Under the pieces are notes generated by a model. That model worked only from the letters and a program-made list of their open reading frames with translations, ran no database searches and was not told the origin of the DNA. This document shows, in pieces, positions 47,790 through 58,625 of a stretch of 64,000 bases of DNA. Location of the stretch: positions 2,170,001-2,234,000 of the forward strand of contig CAVPQI010000001.1 of the NCBI GenBank assembly GCA_963707515.1, in the 5' to 3' direction. The translations under genes and the position numbers were made by a program. The stretch's first letter is position 1; each line of letters opens with the position of its first letter. This stretch comes from Sva-07 sp963707515 (GTDB lineage Bacteria; Actinomycetota; Acidimicrobiia; Acidimicrobiales; Ilumatobacteraceae).

Positions 47790-49077
47790 ATGTCTACGGA
47801 GTCCGCGGAAATGGAGGCAGCGTCCTCCCGCCGACGCGACGCCGGCGGACTGGGCGGACCGTTCCGGCTCCTCGCGACGTCGTCGGGTCTGTCGAACCTC
47901 GCCGACGGCGTGTTCAAGCTGGCCTTGCCGCTGATCGCCATCGACTTCACCCGGTCGCCCGCGGTCATCGCCGGACTCGAGTCGGTGCGCACGCTGCCGT
48001 GGTTGCTGTTCGCCCTGCCGATCGGGGCGCTCGCCGACCGCTTCGACCGCCGGCGGGTGATGGTCCTCGCCAACGTCGCCCGCGCCGTGCTGCTCCTCGT
48101 CGGGGCACTGGTGCTCGCTGCCGACCAGGGTTCGATCTGGTTGCTCTACCTCATCGCCGCCGGCACCGGCACGGCCGAGGTCTTCTACGACACGTCGGCG
48201 CAGTCGATCCTCCCGAACGTCGTGCCGCGGCAAGGTGCTCGGCCGTGCCAACGGCCGGCTGGCAGCGATCGAGCTGAGCACCCAGCAGTTCATCGGGCCG
48301 CCGCTCGCCGGCCTCCTGCTCGCCGTCGGCGTCGCCCTCGCCTTCTGGAGTTCGGCGATGGTCTGGGTCGGGGCGATCGTGCTGCTGTGGGCGCTGCGCG
48401 GTTCGTATCGTCCGGCGCGCGTCGACACCACGACCACGCTGCGTGCCGACATCGTCGAGGGGTTGCGCTTCCTCGTCCGTCAGCCGCTGCTGCGGGTGAT
48501 GGCCGTCATGGTCGGCGTCGGCAACCTCACGGCGTCAGCGGCGGGCGCCGTGCTCGTCCTCTACGCCGTCGGTGACGAGTCGTCGCTCCGGCTGACCAAC
48601 GCCCAGTTCGGCGTCTTCATCCTCGCCACGGCCGTCGGCAGCATCGCCGCCAGCTTCGCCACGGAACGGGTCCTCGGATCGTTGGGGCGGGCGCGGACGT
48701 TGACGGTGTCGGTCGTCGGCATGGCGTTGTGGGTGCTGATGCCGGGACTGACGACCAACGTGTGGCTGGTCGCCTCGGGGATGCTGGTCGGGGGCTTCGC
48801 CCTCATGTTGTGGAACATCCCGACCGTTTCGTTCCGCCAGACGATCACACCCGATCACCTGCTCGGCCGGCTGAACAGCGTCTACCGGTTGCTCGCCTGG
48901 GGCACGATGCCGCTCGGCGCATTGCTCGGCGGACTGCTCGCCGAGGCGTTCGGCGTGCGTGCGGTGTTCGTGATCATGGGCCTGCTCACGCTGACGTTGC
49001 TGATCGCCAACCGCCAGATCACCGACGCCCGGCTGGATGCCGCCGAGCGCGGTGCCCTGGCGGGCGCCGCGACCTGA
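47790..49077 (+). CDS. MFS transporter (single-base frameshift near 48234)
   Basis: A twelve-helix major facilitator of the drug/macrolide exporter type (MefA-like). The first frame gives helices from LATSSGLSNLADGVFKLALP through TAEVFYDTSAQSILPNVVP. One surplus G at about 48234 moves the frame, and it continues LGRANGRLAAIELSTQQFIG to the end at 49077. The loop 2-3 motif GALADRFDRRRV and the mid-protein FYDTSAQSILP are typical of this group. Apart from the shift the protein is intact (about 428 residues), so an error is likely. The substrate is unknown. Confidence 0.82.
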
Positions 49078-49105
49078 ACACACCAGCTTCGACCGCGGTC
49101 GAGCG

Positions 49106-50167
49106 TCAGGTGTCGCGCCAGCTGACGTAGGCGGCCAGGGAGCGCAGCTCGGTCTTGGCGTCGTCGGTGATGTCGATGTCGTCGAGCGCGGCGACGGCGG
49201 TGTCGGTGAGCTCGGCGATGTGCGCTTCGAGCTCGGCGAGGGCGCCCGTCTCGACGATCGTCGCCTGGATGGCACCGATGTCGGCATCGCTCAGGTCGTC
49301 GTTGCCGACGAGGTCGAGCACCCGCCGCTGCGCCGCGTCGGCGGAGCGGACAGCGCGGGCGAGGAGCGGCGTCGGCTTGCCCTCGCGCAGGTCGCCGCCC
49401 ACCGGCTTGCCGGTCAGGGCGGTGTCGCCGAAGGCGCCCATCACGTCGTCGCGCATCTGGAACGCATCGCCGAGCGGCAGGCCGTAGCGGCTCAGGGCGG
49501 GCACCAGCTCGTCGAGGCGCTCCGGCGCGGCCAACGCCACGCCGAGATGCAACGGCCGTTCGATCGTGTACTTGCCGGACTTGTAGCGACAGATGCGTTC
49601 GGCGCGCACGACGTCGCGCTCGCCGCGGACCGAGCCGACGATGTCGAGGTACTGGCCGATGTTGAGCTCGATGCGCAGTTCGTCCCACAGGGCCAGCGCC
49701 GGTCGCGGTGCGGCGTTCATCAGCCGGTCGGCGAACACGAAGGCGAGGTCGCCGACGAGGATTGCCACCCCCTCACCGAACCGGCGGGACTCGCCCGCCC
49801 ACCCTTCGGCGGCATGTTCGGCGGCGGCCAGCGTGTGCGTGGTCGGCTGTCCACGACGCGAGGCCGCATCGTCCATGACGTCGTCGTGGAACAGGGCGAA
49901 GGCGTGCATCAGCTCCAGTGCACAGCCCGCGTCGACGTCGAGGGCGTCGCCGTCGGCCCCGCCGGCGCCGATGAAGCCCCAGTGGCAGAACGCCGGACGG
50001 AGGCGTTTGCCACCCGACATCACCAACCGGCGGACCTCGTCGACCGGACGCCGCAACTGGTCGTCGAGCACGCTCCAGCGTTCGGCCTCGTGGCGCAACA
50101 CCTCGTCGAGGCGGGCGTCGACGCGATCGGCGATGACGCGCAGGCTGGGCGGAGCGGCGGGCGACAC
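49106..50167 (-). CDS. polyprenyl (geranylgeranyl-type) diphosphate synthase
   Basis: A 353-residue trans-prenyltransferase that condenses IPP with allylic diphosphates. The first Asp-rich motif is in ALFHDDVMDDAASRRG and the second in QMRDDVMGAFGD; LVMSGGKRLRPAFCHW carries the IPP-binding residues and YKSGKYTIERPLHLG the chain-binding lysine. Product length cannot be told safely, although bulky residues before the first motif suggest C15-C20. GTG 50167 lies seven bases after TAGCGT. Confidence 0.9.
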   Translation of the reverse strand: MSPAAPPSLRVIADRVDARLDEVLRHEAERWSVLDDQLRRPVDEVRRLVMSGGKRLRPAFCHWGFIGAGGADGDALDVDAGCALELMHAFALFHDDVMDDAASRRGQPTTHTLAAAEHAAEGWAGESRRFGEGVAILVGDLAFVFADRLMNAAPRPALALWDELRIELNIGQYLDIVGSVRGERDVVRAERICRYKSGKYTIERPLHLGVALAAPERLDELVPALSRYGLPLGDAFQMRDDVMGAFGDTALTGKPVGGDLREGKPTPLLARAVRSADAAQRRVLDLVGNDDLSDADIGAIQATIVETGALAELEAHIAELTDTAVAALDDIDITDDAKTELRSLAAYVSWRDT

Positions 50168-50174
50168 GGCAGCG

Positions 50175-50180
50175 ACGCTA
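50175..50180 (-). promoter_or_regulatory. -10 element of the polyprenyl synthase gene
   Basis: TAGCGT on the minus strand, seven bases, then GTG 50167. Confidence 0.5.
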
Positions 50181-50209
50181 CCCGCGGCGCTGAGGCCCGG
50201 CCCCGGCGG

Positions 50210-50437
50210 TCACGCGGGCGTGTCGTCGTCGTCGGCGATGGCGTCGAGATCGGCGGTCACCTGCTCGATGCGCAGCTGGGCCGCGTTGATCTTGTCGCGG
50301 CACACGGCGATCAGCGTCGATGCTCGAGCGACGCGCTCGGCGAGGTGATCGACGTCGACGTCGGACCCCTCCAACTCGCGCAGGATCGAGTCGAGCTCGC
50401 GCAGTGCGTCGGCGTAGCCCGGTACGGCTTCGGTCAT
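50210..50437 (-). CDS. xseB: exodeoxyribonuclease VII small subunit
   Basis: A 75-residue helical subunit that binds XseA; the complex degrades single-stranded DNA. The conserved core is GYADALRELDSILRELEGSD followed by VDHLAERVARASTLIAVCRD. ATG 50437 has GAAGGGA at a good distance, so I prefer it to the longer in-frame starts at 50458 and 50569. It follows xseA after 58 bases. Confidence 0.9.
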   Translation of the reverse strand: MTEAVPGYADALRELDSILRELEGSDVDVDHLAERVARASTLIAVCRDKINAAQLRIEQVTADLDAIADDDDTPA

Positions 50438-50495
50438 GGTGGTCCCTTCGGTGGTCATCGAGTCGCCGCTTGCCGGCCGTGATCGAGATCGGTCG

Positions 50496-51869
50496 TCATG
50501 CCGGTGCTGCCGAGTCTGGATGGGCGCTGGTCGACTCGACGGTGCTGACGACCGTGCCGTCGGCGACACGGGTGGTCAATGCGGCGCCCGGAGCGAGGTC
50601 GGCGATCGAACGGACGATCGTGCCGTCGGGGCCGCGGGTGATCGACCAACCGCGCGCCAGCTGGACGGCCGGATCGACCGCGGCCACCCGGGCGGCGACG
50701 ACGTCGAGCCGGTCGCCGGCGCGCTGCAGGATCGCCTCGGCACGCCCGTGGACGCGTGCTTCGGACGCATCCACGCGCGCCATCGCCGAACGCACGGCGG
50801 CCGGGCCCGTGCGCCGCAGCGCGGCGACGCGCATCGCCAAGCGGTCGTCGGCGCGCTCGACGGCGGCGTGGGTGCGCCGGGCGATGCGGTGGGCGGTCGC
50901 CGACAGGCCCGCCCGGGCGGCGTGGAGGTCGGCCGTGGCCGTGCGCAGGATCGCCGCGTACGTGGCCTCGAGCTCGGCGACGTGCCCGGCGACGCGCGAG
51001 ACCAGCGCCCCGGCGCAGGCGGTGGGGGTCTTCAGCGTGGTGTGGGCGACCTCGTCGGCGACACTGCGGTCGACCTCGTGGCCGAGCCCGGTGAGCACCG
51101 GGACCGGGGAGGTGGCGATCGCCCGGGCGATCACCTCGGCGTCGAAGACGGCCAGCTCGTTTCGGGCACCGCCACCGCGGATGACGACGACGACATCGAG
51201 CTCCGGATCGCCGGCCAACGTGCGGATGGCGGCGGCGACCATGCGGTCGGCGCGTTCGCCCTGCACCCGGGTGTCGACGACGCGGAGTGCGAACCCGTAG
51301 CCACTGCGCTGCAACTCGTCGTGGAAGTCGTGCCAGGCCGCCGTGCCGACGCTGGTGACGACACCGACGTGCAGTGGCGCCGGGGCGAGCGCATGGCGCT
51401 TGTTGGCGTCGAGCACGCCGTCGGCGACGAGCCGTCGGATGACGTCGTCACGGGTCTGGGCGATGCCGCCGAGCGTGTACCGCGGGTCGATCCCGGTCAT
51501 CTTCAACCCGACCCGCCCGTTGGGTGCGTAGTAGTCGAGGTAGCCGAAGACGCGGACCTTCATGCCGTCGCCGAGACGCAGCCGGTGCCGCTGCAACATC
51601 GGCCGGAGCCGCATGCGGGCGTTGGCGAAGAACTGCACGTTGACGACCGGCCGGCCACGCCCGTTGCCGTCGTCGGCGTCGTCGACGAGCGTGAAGTAGG
51701 CGTGCTGGCCACGGTCGCTCCAGCCCGTGATCTCACCACGCACCCAGACGCCGTCGGAGAAGCTGCGACGGAACGAGGCATTGATCGCCTCGCCCAGCTC
51801 GGCCACGGTGTAGGTGGGATTGGCGGCGTCGTCGACCTCGTCACCGAAGTCGAAGGCGGGCTGGCTCAC
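50496..51869 (-). CDS. xseA: exodeoxyribonuclease VII large subunit
   Basis: A 457-residue catalytic subunit. An N-terminal OB fold (YTVAELGEAINASFRRSFSD, VWVRGEITGW) precedes the catalytic core with VGVVTSVGTAAWHDFHDELQ, VVVVIRGGGARNELAVFDAE and VLTGLGHEVDRSVADEVAHT, then the coiled-coil C-terminal region that binds XseB copies. It is in an operon with xseB. Confidence 0.94.
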   Translation of the reverse strand: MSQPAFDFGDEVDDAANPTYTVAELGEAINASFRRSFSDGVWVRGEITGWSDRGQHAYFTLVDDADDGNGRGRPVVNVQFFANARMRLRPMLQRHRLRLGDGMKVRVFGYLDYYAPNGRVGLKMTGIDPRYTLGGIAQTRDDVIRRLVADGVLDANKRHALAPAPLHVGVVTSVGTAAWHDFHDELQRSGYGFALRVVDTRVQGERADRMVAAAIRTLAGDPELDVVVVIRGGGARNELAVFDAEVIARAIATSPVPVLTGLGHEVDRSVADEVAHTTLKTPTACAGALVSRVAGHVAELEATYAAILRTATADLHAARAGLSATAHRIARRTHAAVERADDRLAMRVAALRRTGPAAVRSAMARVDASEARVHGRAEAILQRAGDRLDVVAARVAAVDPAVQLARGWSITRGPDGTIVRSIADLAPGAALTTRVADGTVVSTVESTSAHPDSAAPA

Positions 51870-51928
51870 GGGTCCGATTCAATCAGCGGCGACCCCACCG
51901 AGGTGCACGATGCAGCGGCTGTGGCGAT

Positions 51929-53245
51929 TCATGCGCCGATCATCCGGATCGTGCCGCCGGGCGGCGTGTCGGTCTCGTCGGCGGTGTCGTCCACCGCGAA
52001 GAGCTCACCGTCGACGGGGAGGTTGCGCTCGAGGCGCAGCTCGTCGAGAGAGCGCAGAGGCCGCTCGAGCATCCGGCGGCGGGGACCGGCGAGCTGTTCG
52101 AACGCTCGGTCGAGCTGGTCGAAGCGCTTCTTCACCGTGTCGACCTGGTCGGCGTACTTGCGCCACTGCGTGCCGAACGAGCCGAGCAGCTTGAGGATCT
52201 CGTCGCTGGTCTGCTCGATCATGAAGTTGTCGAACGCCTGGCGGATGACGCCGAGGAAGGCGAACAACGTCAGCGGTGAGCACAGCACGACCTTCTGGTT
52301 CATGGCGTCGTCGAGCAGCGCCGGATCGTGCTCGTGGATGAATCCGGTCAGCTGCTCGTTGGGGATGAACAACAGCACGTAGTCGACCGTCAACCGTTCG
52401 CTCTCGCCGGCGTAGTCGCGCTTGGCCAGCTCCTTGACCCGCAGGCGGACGTCGGACAAGAAGCGCTTGAGGTGGACCTCGCGCTCGGCGTTGCTGTTGA
52501 CCTCGAGGTAGCGCAGGTACGCCGCCATCGGGAACTTGACGTCCATGTAGAGGGCGTGACCCTTGGGCATCGGGAAGGTGAAGTCGGGCCGTCCGGCGCC
52601 GCCTTCGATCTGGGTCTGCTTGCGGTAGTTGACGTTCTCCTGGAACCCGGCGAGGCGCAGCACGTCTTCGGCCATCCGCTCGCCCCACTGCCCGCGTGCT
52701 TGCGGGTTGCTCAACGCCTCGCGCAACGCCCGGGTGGAATCGGCGAGCGTGTTGGCGACCTCGGCGTGGGCGTGGAGCGAGTTCGTCACCTGGCCGAAGC
52801 TCTCGGCGCTGGTGCGGCCGAGCGTGGTCACCATCTCGTTGAGCCGCGCCAGCTCGGACCGCATCTCGAGGTGCACCTGGTCGAGCCGGGCGTCGATGAC
52901 GTCCTTCTTGGCGGCCAGCTCGGACACGGTCTGTTGGCGCTCGGCGGCGGTCATCGCCCCGAACTGCTCGCGTTGCAGGATCGCCGAGTGCTCCAAGGCG
53001 GCAGTGACGGCAGCGTCGCGCTCGGCCGTTGCCTGCTCACGCACCTGGGCGACCGCTGAGGCAACGGCCGTGTCGACCGTCTCCTGCAGCGCCGCGGTGG
53101 CCAGCGCCTGCCCGGCCAACTGGGCTTCGGCGGCCTCCCGGGCCCGCCGTTCGGTCGCCGTGTAGGCACCGAAGGCGGCGCCGACGCCGGCGACGACGAC
53201 GGCCACGACGGCGATCACGAGGACGAAGATCAACATGCCACCCAT
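51929..53245 (-). CDS. rmuC: DNA recombination protein RmuC
   Basis: A 438-residue protein that limits inversions and other rearrangements. One N-terminal helix (MLIFVLVIAVVAVVVAGVGA) is followed by a long coiled coil (about residues 30-160) and the RmuC domain with QARGQWGERMAEDVLRLAGF, GGAGRPDFTFPMPKGHALYM and DVKFPMAAYLRY (nuclease-like acidic and Lys residues). The order rmuC-xseA-xseB places three DNA-maintenance genes together. Confidence 0.93.
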   Translation of the reverse strand: MGGMLIFVLVIAVVAVVVAGVGAAFGAYTATERRAREAAEAQLAGQALATAALQETVDTAVASAVAQVREQATAERDAAVTAALEHSAILQREQFGAMTAAERQQTVSELAAKKDVIDARLDQVHLEMRSELARLNEMVTTLGRTSAESFGQVTNSLHAHAEVANTLADSTRALREALSNPQARGQWGERMAEDVLRLAGFQENVNYRKQTQIEGGAGRPDFTFPMPKGHALYMDVKFPMAAYLRYLEVNSNAEREVHLKRFLSDVRLRVKELAKRDYAGESERLTVDYVLLFIPNEQLTGFIHEHDPALLDDAMNQKVVLCSPLTLFAFLGVIRQAFDNFMIEQTSDEILKLLGSFGTQWRKYADQVDTVKKRFDQLDRAFEQLAGPRRRMLERPLRSLDELRLERNLPVDGELFAVDDTADETDTPPGGTIRMIGA

Positions 53246-53356
53246 GATGACGTGGGGGTGTCACAGGGTTCGCGGATGCCCGCTGCGCTGCGGGAATCGC
53301 CCCTCGCGGGCTGCCGGCACGCCCTGCGCCGGCCCGGAGGACCCCCGGTTCGGGCC

Positions 53357-53392
53357 CCGATTCGAGTTCCGATTCGGGTTCTGATTCGGGTT
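53357..53392. repeat. three 12-bp tandem repeats between rmuC and bioY
   Basis: Units CCGATTCGAGTT, CCGATTCGGGTT and CTGATTCGGGTT lie end to end and stop two bases before the bioY stop codon. The remaining spacer 53246-53356 contains GC-rich inverted stretches but nothing I can name. Confidence 0.75.
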
Positions 53393-53394
53393 CG

Positions 53395-54000
53395 TCAGCG
53401 CTCGTCGACGATGGCCCAGGCGGCGGGCATCAGGGCGCCGGCGAGCAGCGCCTTGAGCACGTCGCCGACCAGGAACGGGGCGACGCCGAGCGAGATCGCG
53501 CTCGACTCACCGGGGCCGGCGGTCAACGGCAGGCCGAGGTCGTACGCCAGCCAGGCGGCGCCGCAGGCGTAGATGATCGCGCTGCCGGCGAGGAAGGCGG
53601 GGACCGACGTCGACAGGCGGCGGTCCTGGCCACGCTCGGCCATCAGCCCGACGACGAAGGCGGCGACGACGAAGCCGACGAGGTAGCCGGCGGTGGCGCC
53701 GGTCGCCGCCGTCCACCCTCCTTCACCCTCGGAGTAGAACGGGAGCCCGATCGCGCCGAGGGCGACGTAGAGGCCCATCGACAGCGCCCCGCGGCGACTG
53801 CCGAGCACGCCGCCGGCGAGCAGCACGGCGAACGTCTGGCCGGTGACCGGGACGGGGGTGAACCCGAGCGGGATCGAGATCTGGGCGGCGAGCGCCGTGA
53901 GCAGGGCGAATCCGACGATCGCCACCGCATCGCGGACCCGCGAGCGGTCGACGAGATCGAGCAGCGTGGAACGTGTAGGCGGTGCCAGGACGACGGACAT
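53395..54000 (-). CDS. bioY: biotin transporter BioY (ECF S-component)
   Basis: A 201-residue six-helix S-component that binds biotin and works with the energy-coupling module (not in the window). Family motifs are AQISIPLGFTPVPVTGQTFA near helix 2, GVLGSRRGALSMGLYVALGA and GLPFYSEGEGG, with ATGATAGYLVGFVVAAFVVG after them. ATG 54000 follows CAGAAT by six bases. It is close to biotin-dependent acyl-CoA carboxylase genes (accD, accE), which explains the context. Confidence 0.92.
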   Translation of the reverse strand: MSVVLAPPTRSTLLDLVDRSRVRDAVAIVGFALLTALAAQISIPLGFTPVPVTGQTFAVLLAGGVLGSRRGALSMGLYVALGAIGLPFYSEGEGGWTAATGATAGYLVGFVVAAFVVGLMAERGQDRRLSTSVPAFLAGSAIIYACGAAWLAYDLGLPLTAGPGESSAISLGVAPFLVGDVLKALLAGALMPAAWAIVDER

Positions 54001-54047
54001 CGCCGGATTCTGTCCCTGGCGCCGGACGCGCGACAAACCGGTCGCGT

Positions 54048-55058
54048 CGAGCGCGGGTCGATCACGAAGCACCGGTCGGCGAGCGAACCGAGCGCGTAGG
54101 TGGCGTAGTCGAGGCCGAAGTCGGCGTAGAGGTGGCGACACGACTCGCTCCAGGCGAGCGCGTCGGGCGTCGAGATGCGATGGACGACCTGCATGATCCC
54201 ACCCTCGAAGACCCGGTACTCGGCCCACGTGCCGGGGAAATCCTTGGTGCATCCGACCTCGATCGACGGCACCCGCGAGCGCCGCATCGGGCGGACCCGG
54301 TGCCGGTGGGTGTGCCCGGCCGTGTAGCCGACGATCGCCGGGTGCCGCTGCGTGACCTCGTCGAGGGCGTCGCTCGGGTCGGGGTGCAGGCCGAAGTAGT
54401 CGAGGCTGCGCTCGCTCGCCTCGTCGACACCGATCCACTGCTGATGGTGGCCCATCACCAGCACCGGCGTCGCCGCCGTGGCGCAATGGTCGTCGAGCCA
54501 CTCGATCTGGCTCGTCGTGATCGTGCCCGTCGTGACGCCCGGAATCGCCGTGTCGAGCAGGGCGACCGACACACCCGGGAGATCGATCCAGTGATCGCCG
54601 GCGTAGTCGGCCTGGTGGCGGTAGGCGTCGTGGTTGCCACGCACGACGTGCAGCCGGTCACCGAACGATCCCCGGTAGCAGCGCTCGAATGCGGCGAACT
54701 CCTCGACCGTGCCGTCCGACGTGAGGTCGCCCTTGACGAACACCGCGATCGGGTCGATCGCCCCCATCTCGGCGACCGCCGCCGTGTTCATCACCTCCGG
54801 GTACGGATCGGCGCCAGGCTCGGCGCGGCGGACCGGGCCCTCGGGACGGTCGTCGATCCGTCCTGCCTCGACCTCACCGAAGTGCACGTCGTTGACCGTC
54901 GTGAAGCGGCACAGCAGCTCGCCGCCCGGCCGCCGCAGCGTGCGCACGGTGACGCCGTCGAGGTCGTGCTCGTGGTCCGGTGTCAGGCCGTCGTAGCGGC
55001 GAACGGACGTGCCCTCGTGCAGCACCGCCAGATCGTCGGCAACGGTCGTGACGTCCAT
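54048..55058 (-). CDS. metallophosphoesterase (3' end uncertain)
   Basis: A calcineurin-like phosphoesterase of about 336 residues. Metal-binding segments are TTVNDVHFGEVEAG (D-x-H), FVKGDLTSDGTVEEF (GD), VVRGNHDAYRHQADY (GNHD), VMGHHQQW and YTAGHTHRHRVR (GHTH), a complete set. The family-like sequence ends ADRCFVIDPR near 54051, but the frame stays open to 53643, across all but the ends of bioY. One surplus base near 54048 would give TGA there, so I end the gene at that point. The substrate is unknown. Confidence 0.75.
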
Positions 55059-55109
55059 CCGCGAAGCGTACGTGCGTGGCCGCCCCCTCGTGGATGGTCG
55101 CCGATCGGG

Positions 55110-55781
55110 TCAGGTTCGGACGACGATCGAGTTGACCACCTTGTCGTGCAGCGTCTGCTTCTGCTCGTCCCACAACATCCACAGCACGTCGAGCAGCGGC
55201 AGGATCGGGACGAAGCCGAAGACCCAGGTGATCAAGATGCGCCCGAGCGCCCGACCGAAGCCGAGTGGGGCGAGGTCGTCGTGGCCGACGACCTTGATGT
55301 TGCAGATCTTGCGGCCCCAGGTCTGCCCGGTGCGACCGAGGGCGCGGACGTAGATGAAGCCGACGACGAGCACGCCGACGACGAGGACGACGATGCCCGC
55401 CGCCAGCAGTCCGGCCTTGGGTGACCCGTCGGGGCAGTAGAGGTCGTCGTCGATCGTCACGCAGTCGTCGTAGGCGCTGAGGATCAGGGCGCCGCCCGGG
55501 ATGGCGAACACGAGCCACAACAGCCCGTACAGGAGACCGTCGAGCAGTCGACCGCCGACGCGGATCCAGAAGCCGGCATACGGCGGACGACCGCCGCCCA
55601 CCGGTGCGCCGCCGTAGCCGTACGCGGGCGGCGGCGGTGGCGGCGCGCCACCGGGTCCGGCGTATCCGGGCACGCCCGGCGGGGGCGGTGGGGCGCCCGG
55701 CACGACACCGGGTGGTGGTGGCACGTTGCCCGGCGGAGGCGGGGGGACCGAACCTGGCGGCGGAGGCGGCGTCATGGCCAT
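55110..55781 (-). CDS. RDD-family membrane protein with proline-rich N-terminus
   Basis: A 223-residue protein. Residues 3-60 are almost all Pro, Gly, Ala and Val. The RDD domain follows with GFWIRVGGRLLDGLLYGLLW (Arg-Asp pattern), a cysteine pair in DDCVTIDDDLYCPDG, and two more helices around LLAAGIVVLVVGVLVVGFIY and ILITWVFGFVPILPLLDVLW. RDD proteins are of unclear function; some move ions or assist transport. ATG 55781 or 55775 may be the start. A second RDD gene lies 293 bases away on the other side of accE. Confidence 0.8.
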   Translation of the reverse strand: MAMTPPPPPGSVPPPPPGNVPPPPGVVPGAPPPPPGVPGYAGPGGAPPPPPPAYGYGGAPVGGGRPPYAGFWIRVGGRLLDGLLYGLLWLVFAIPGGALILSAYDDCVTIDDDLYCPDGSPKAGLLAAGIVVLVVGVLVVGFIYVRALGRTGQTWGRKICNIKVVGHDDLAPLGFGRALGRILITWVFGFVPILPLLDVLWMLWDEQKQTLHDKVVNSIVVRT

Positions 55782-55830
55782 CGCGACACTGTTGCAGATC
55801 GCGTCGAGCCCGATCGGGAGGGTGGCGCGA

Positions 55831-56067
55831 TCAGTGCCAGGGGCGGTTGCGGCGCACGGGCAGCGGCAGTGCCCACCACCGGCCACTGAAGCGCCATCCG
55901 GCGCGCCGGCGCGTCGGCGTGTCGCCGACGACGACCGGCCGTGGCCACAGCGCTTCCATCGCCGCCATGATCGCCACGACCTCTTCGTCGGACGGGGCGG
56001 GGCTGACGTCGACGTGCGTCGGCACCGTCGGCTCGAGGCGCTGGTCGTTGGGGGAAATCGCGGCCAT
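55831..56067 (-). CDS. acyl-CoA carboxylase epsilon subunit-like protein
   Basis: A 78-residue protein matching the small epsilon subunits that stabilise actinobacterial acetyl/propionyl-CoA carboxylases: SPAPSDEEVVAIMAAMEALW, then a basic RRAGWRFSGRWW segment. TAGGGT eight bases before ATG 56067 gives it a promoter. The carboxyltransferase gene is 0.9 kb upstream in the same direction, separated only by an RDD gene, which supports the assignment. Confidence 0.78.
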   Translation of the reverse strand: MAAISPNDQRLEPTVPTHVDVSPAPSDEEVVAIMAAMEALWPRPVVVGDTPTRRRAGWRFSGRWWALPLPVRRNRPWH

Positions 56068-56073
56068 CGGGTT

Positions 56074-57006
56074 TCACCCTAGAGGGCGCGCCGCCGTCGG
56101 TTCATCGTCGATCGACCACGATGCTCGCGGCGGCCGGATCACCACGGTGCCGGCGACCTGGTCCTGGAGCGTCCGGCGGTCGGACGAGAAGACGCCCATC
56201 AGGTAGCCGACGAGTAGGACCGGTGAGATCAGCATGCGCACGACGTAGCGGGTCGCCCCCGCGGCAACGGAGACCGTGCGGCCGTTGCGGGCGTCGACGA
56301 CGCGCGTCGACGCGACGCGGTTGCCGATCGACTGGCCGGTCGAGCCGATCGCCCGCCCGTAGATGGCGGTGGCGAGCACGAACGTGGCGAGGGCGAGCAG
56401 CACACCGATGACGAGCACCGGGCCCGACGCCAGGGCGAACACGGCGATCGCCGGAAGCTCGAACAGGGTGAGGACCGCCACGTCGACCAGGATCCCGACG
56501 GCGCGGGCACCGAACGAGGCGAACTCGGGCCGGAACTCGAGGCCCCCCTCCGACTCGATCACCGCCGCGGCCGCCCGTTCGGGACGCTCGACGTCGGTCG
56601 GCCGGGTCAGCGCCGTACCGATCGCCGGGACCGGTGCATCCTCGACGTCGCCGAGGCGGCGGAGGATGTCGTCGAGCTCGTCGTCGCGCCCTCCCGCTCG
56701 CTCGTCGCTCGCGGCAGGCGGCGGTACCGGCGCGGGCGGCACGGCCGACGCAGGCGGCGGCGGTACCGGCGCGGGTGGCGAAACCGATGCCGACGCCGGC
56801 GGCGGCGCTGGTGGGGACGATGACGCCCGCGGCGTTGACGATGGCGACGGTCGCGTGGCGGCGGGGGTGGAGGCGGCGCCGGCGGTCGCTGTGGCGGCGG
56901 GGGTGGGGCGGCGGTGGCGGCGGCGACGGTCGCGGTGGCGGCGGCGGCGCGCCGGGCGACCCGCCCGGCGGGGGCGGTGGGTCCGGCGTCGACGAGCCTG
57001 CGGACA

Positions 57007-57007
<1 letters not shown>
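56074..57007 (-). CDS. RDD-family membrane protein with proline-rich N-terminus (frameshifted near 56905)
   Basis: The ATG at 57007 overlaps the accD stop codon (TGATG). The first frame reads MSAGSSTPDPPPPPGGSPGA and a polyproline run. After one surplus base in a G-rich tract near 56905 the protein continues through further Pro/Ala/Ser sequence to RDDELDDILRRLGDVEDAPV. The RDD domain follows: FRPEFASFGARAVGILVDVA, GRAIGSTGQSIGNRVASTRV and RTLQDQVAGTVVIRPP. It resembles the other RDD protein here in layout. GC-rich homopolymer context makes a sequence error likely. Confidence 0.75.
56076..56081 (-). promoter_or_regulatory. -10 element of the epsilon-subunit gene
   Basis: TAGGGT on the minus strand, overlapping the last bases of the RDD gene, eight bases before ATG 56067. 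Confidence 0.45.
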
Positions 57008-58556
<1,549 letters not shown>

Positions 58557-58625
58557 GGAAGACGTCACAGCGAACGAAGCTACTGGCTGCCGCCCGATCC
58601 GGGGAAGATCGACCACAATGGTGCG

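Noticed and set aside
53643..54047. Continuation of the metallophosphoesterase frame across bioY
   Set aside because: The extra 135 codons lie over bioY in another frame, have no phosphoesterase similarity and read like out-of-frame sequence. A missed stop through a one-base insertion is simpler.
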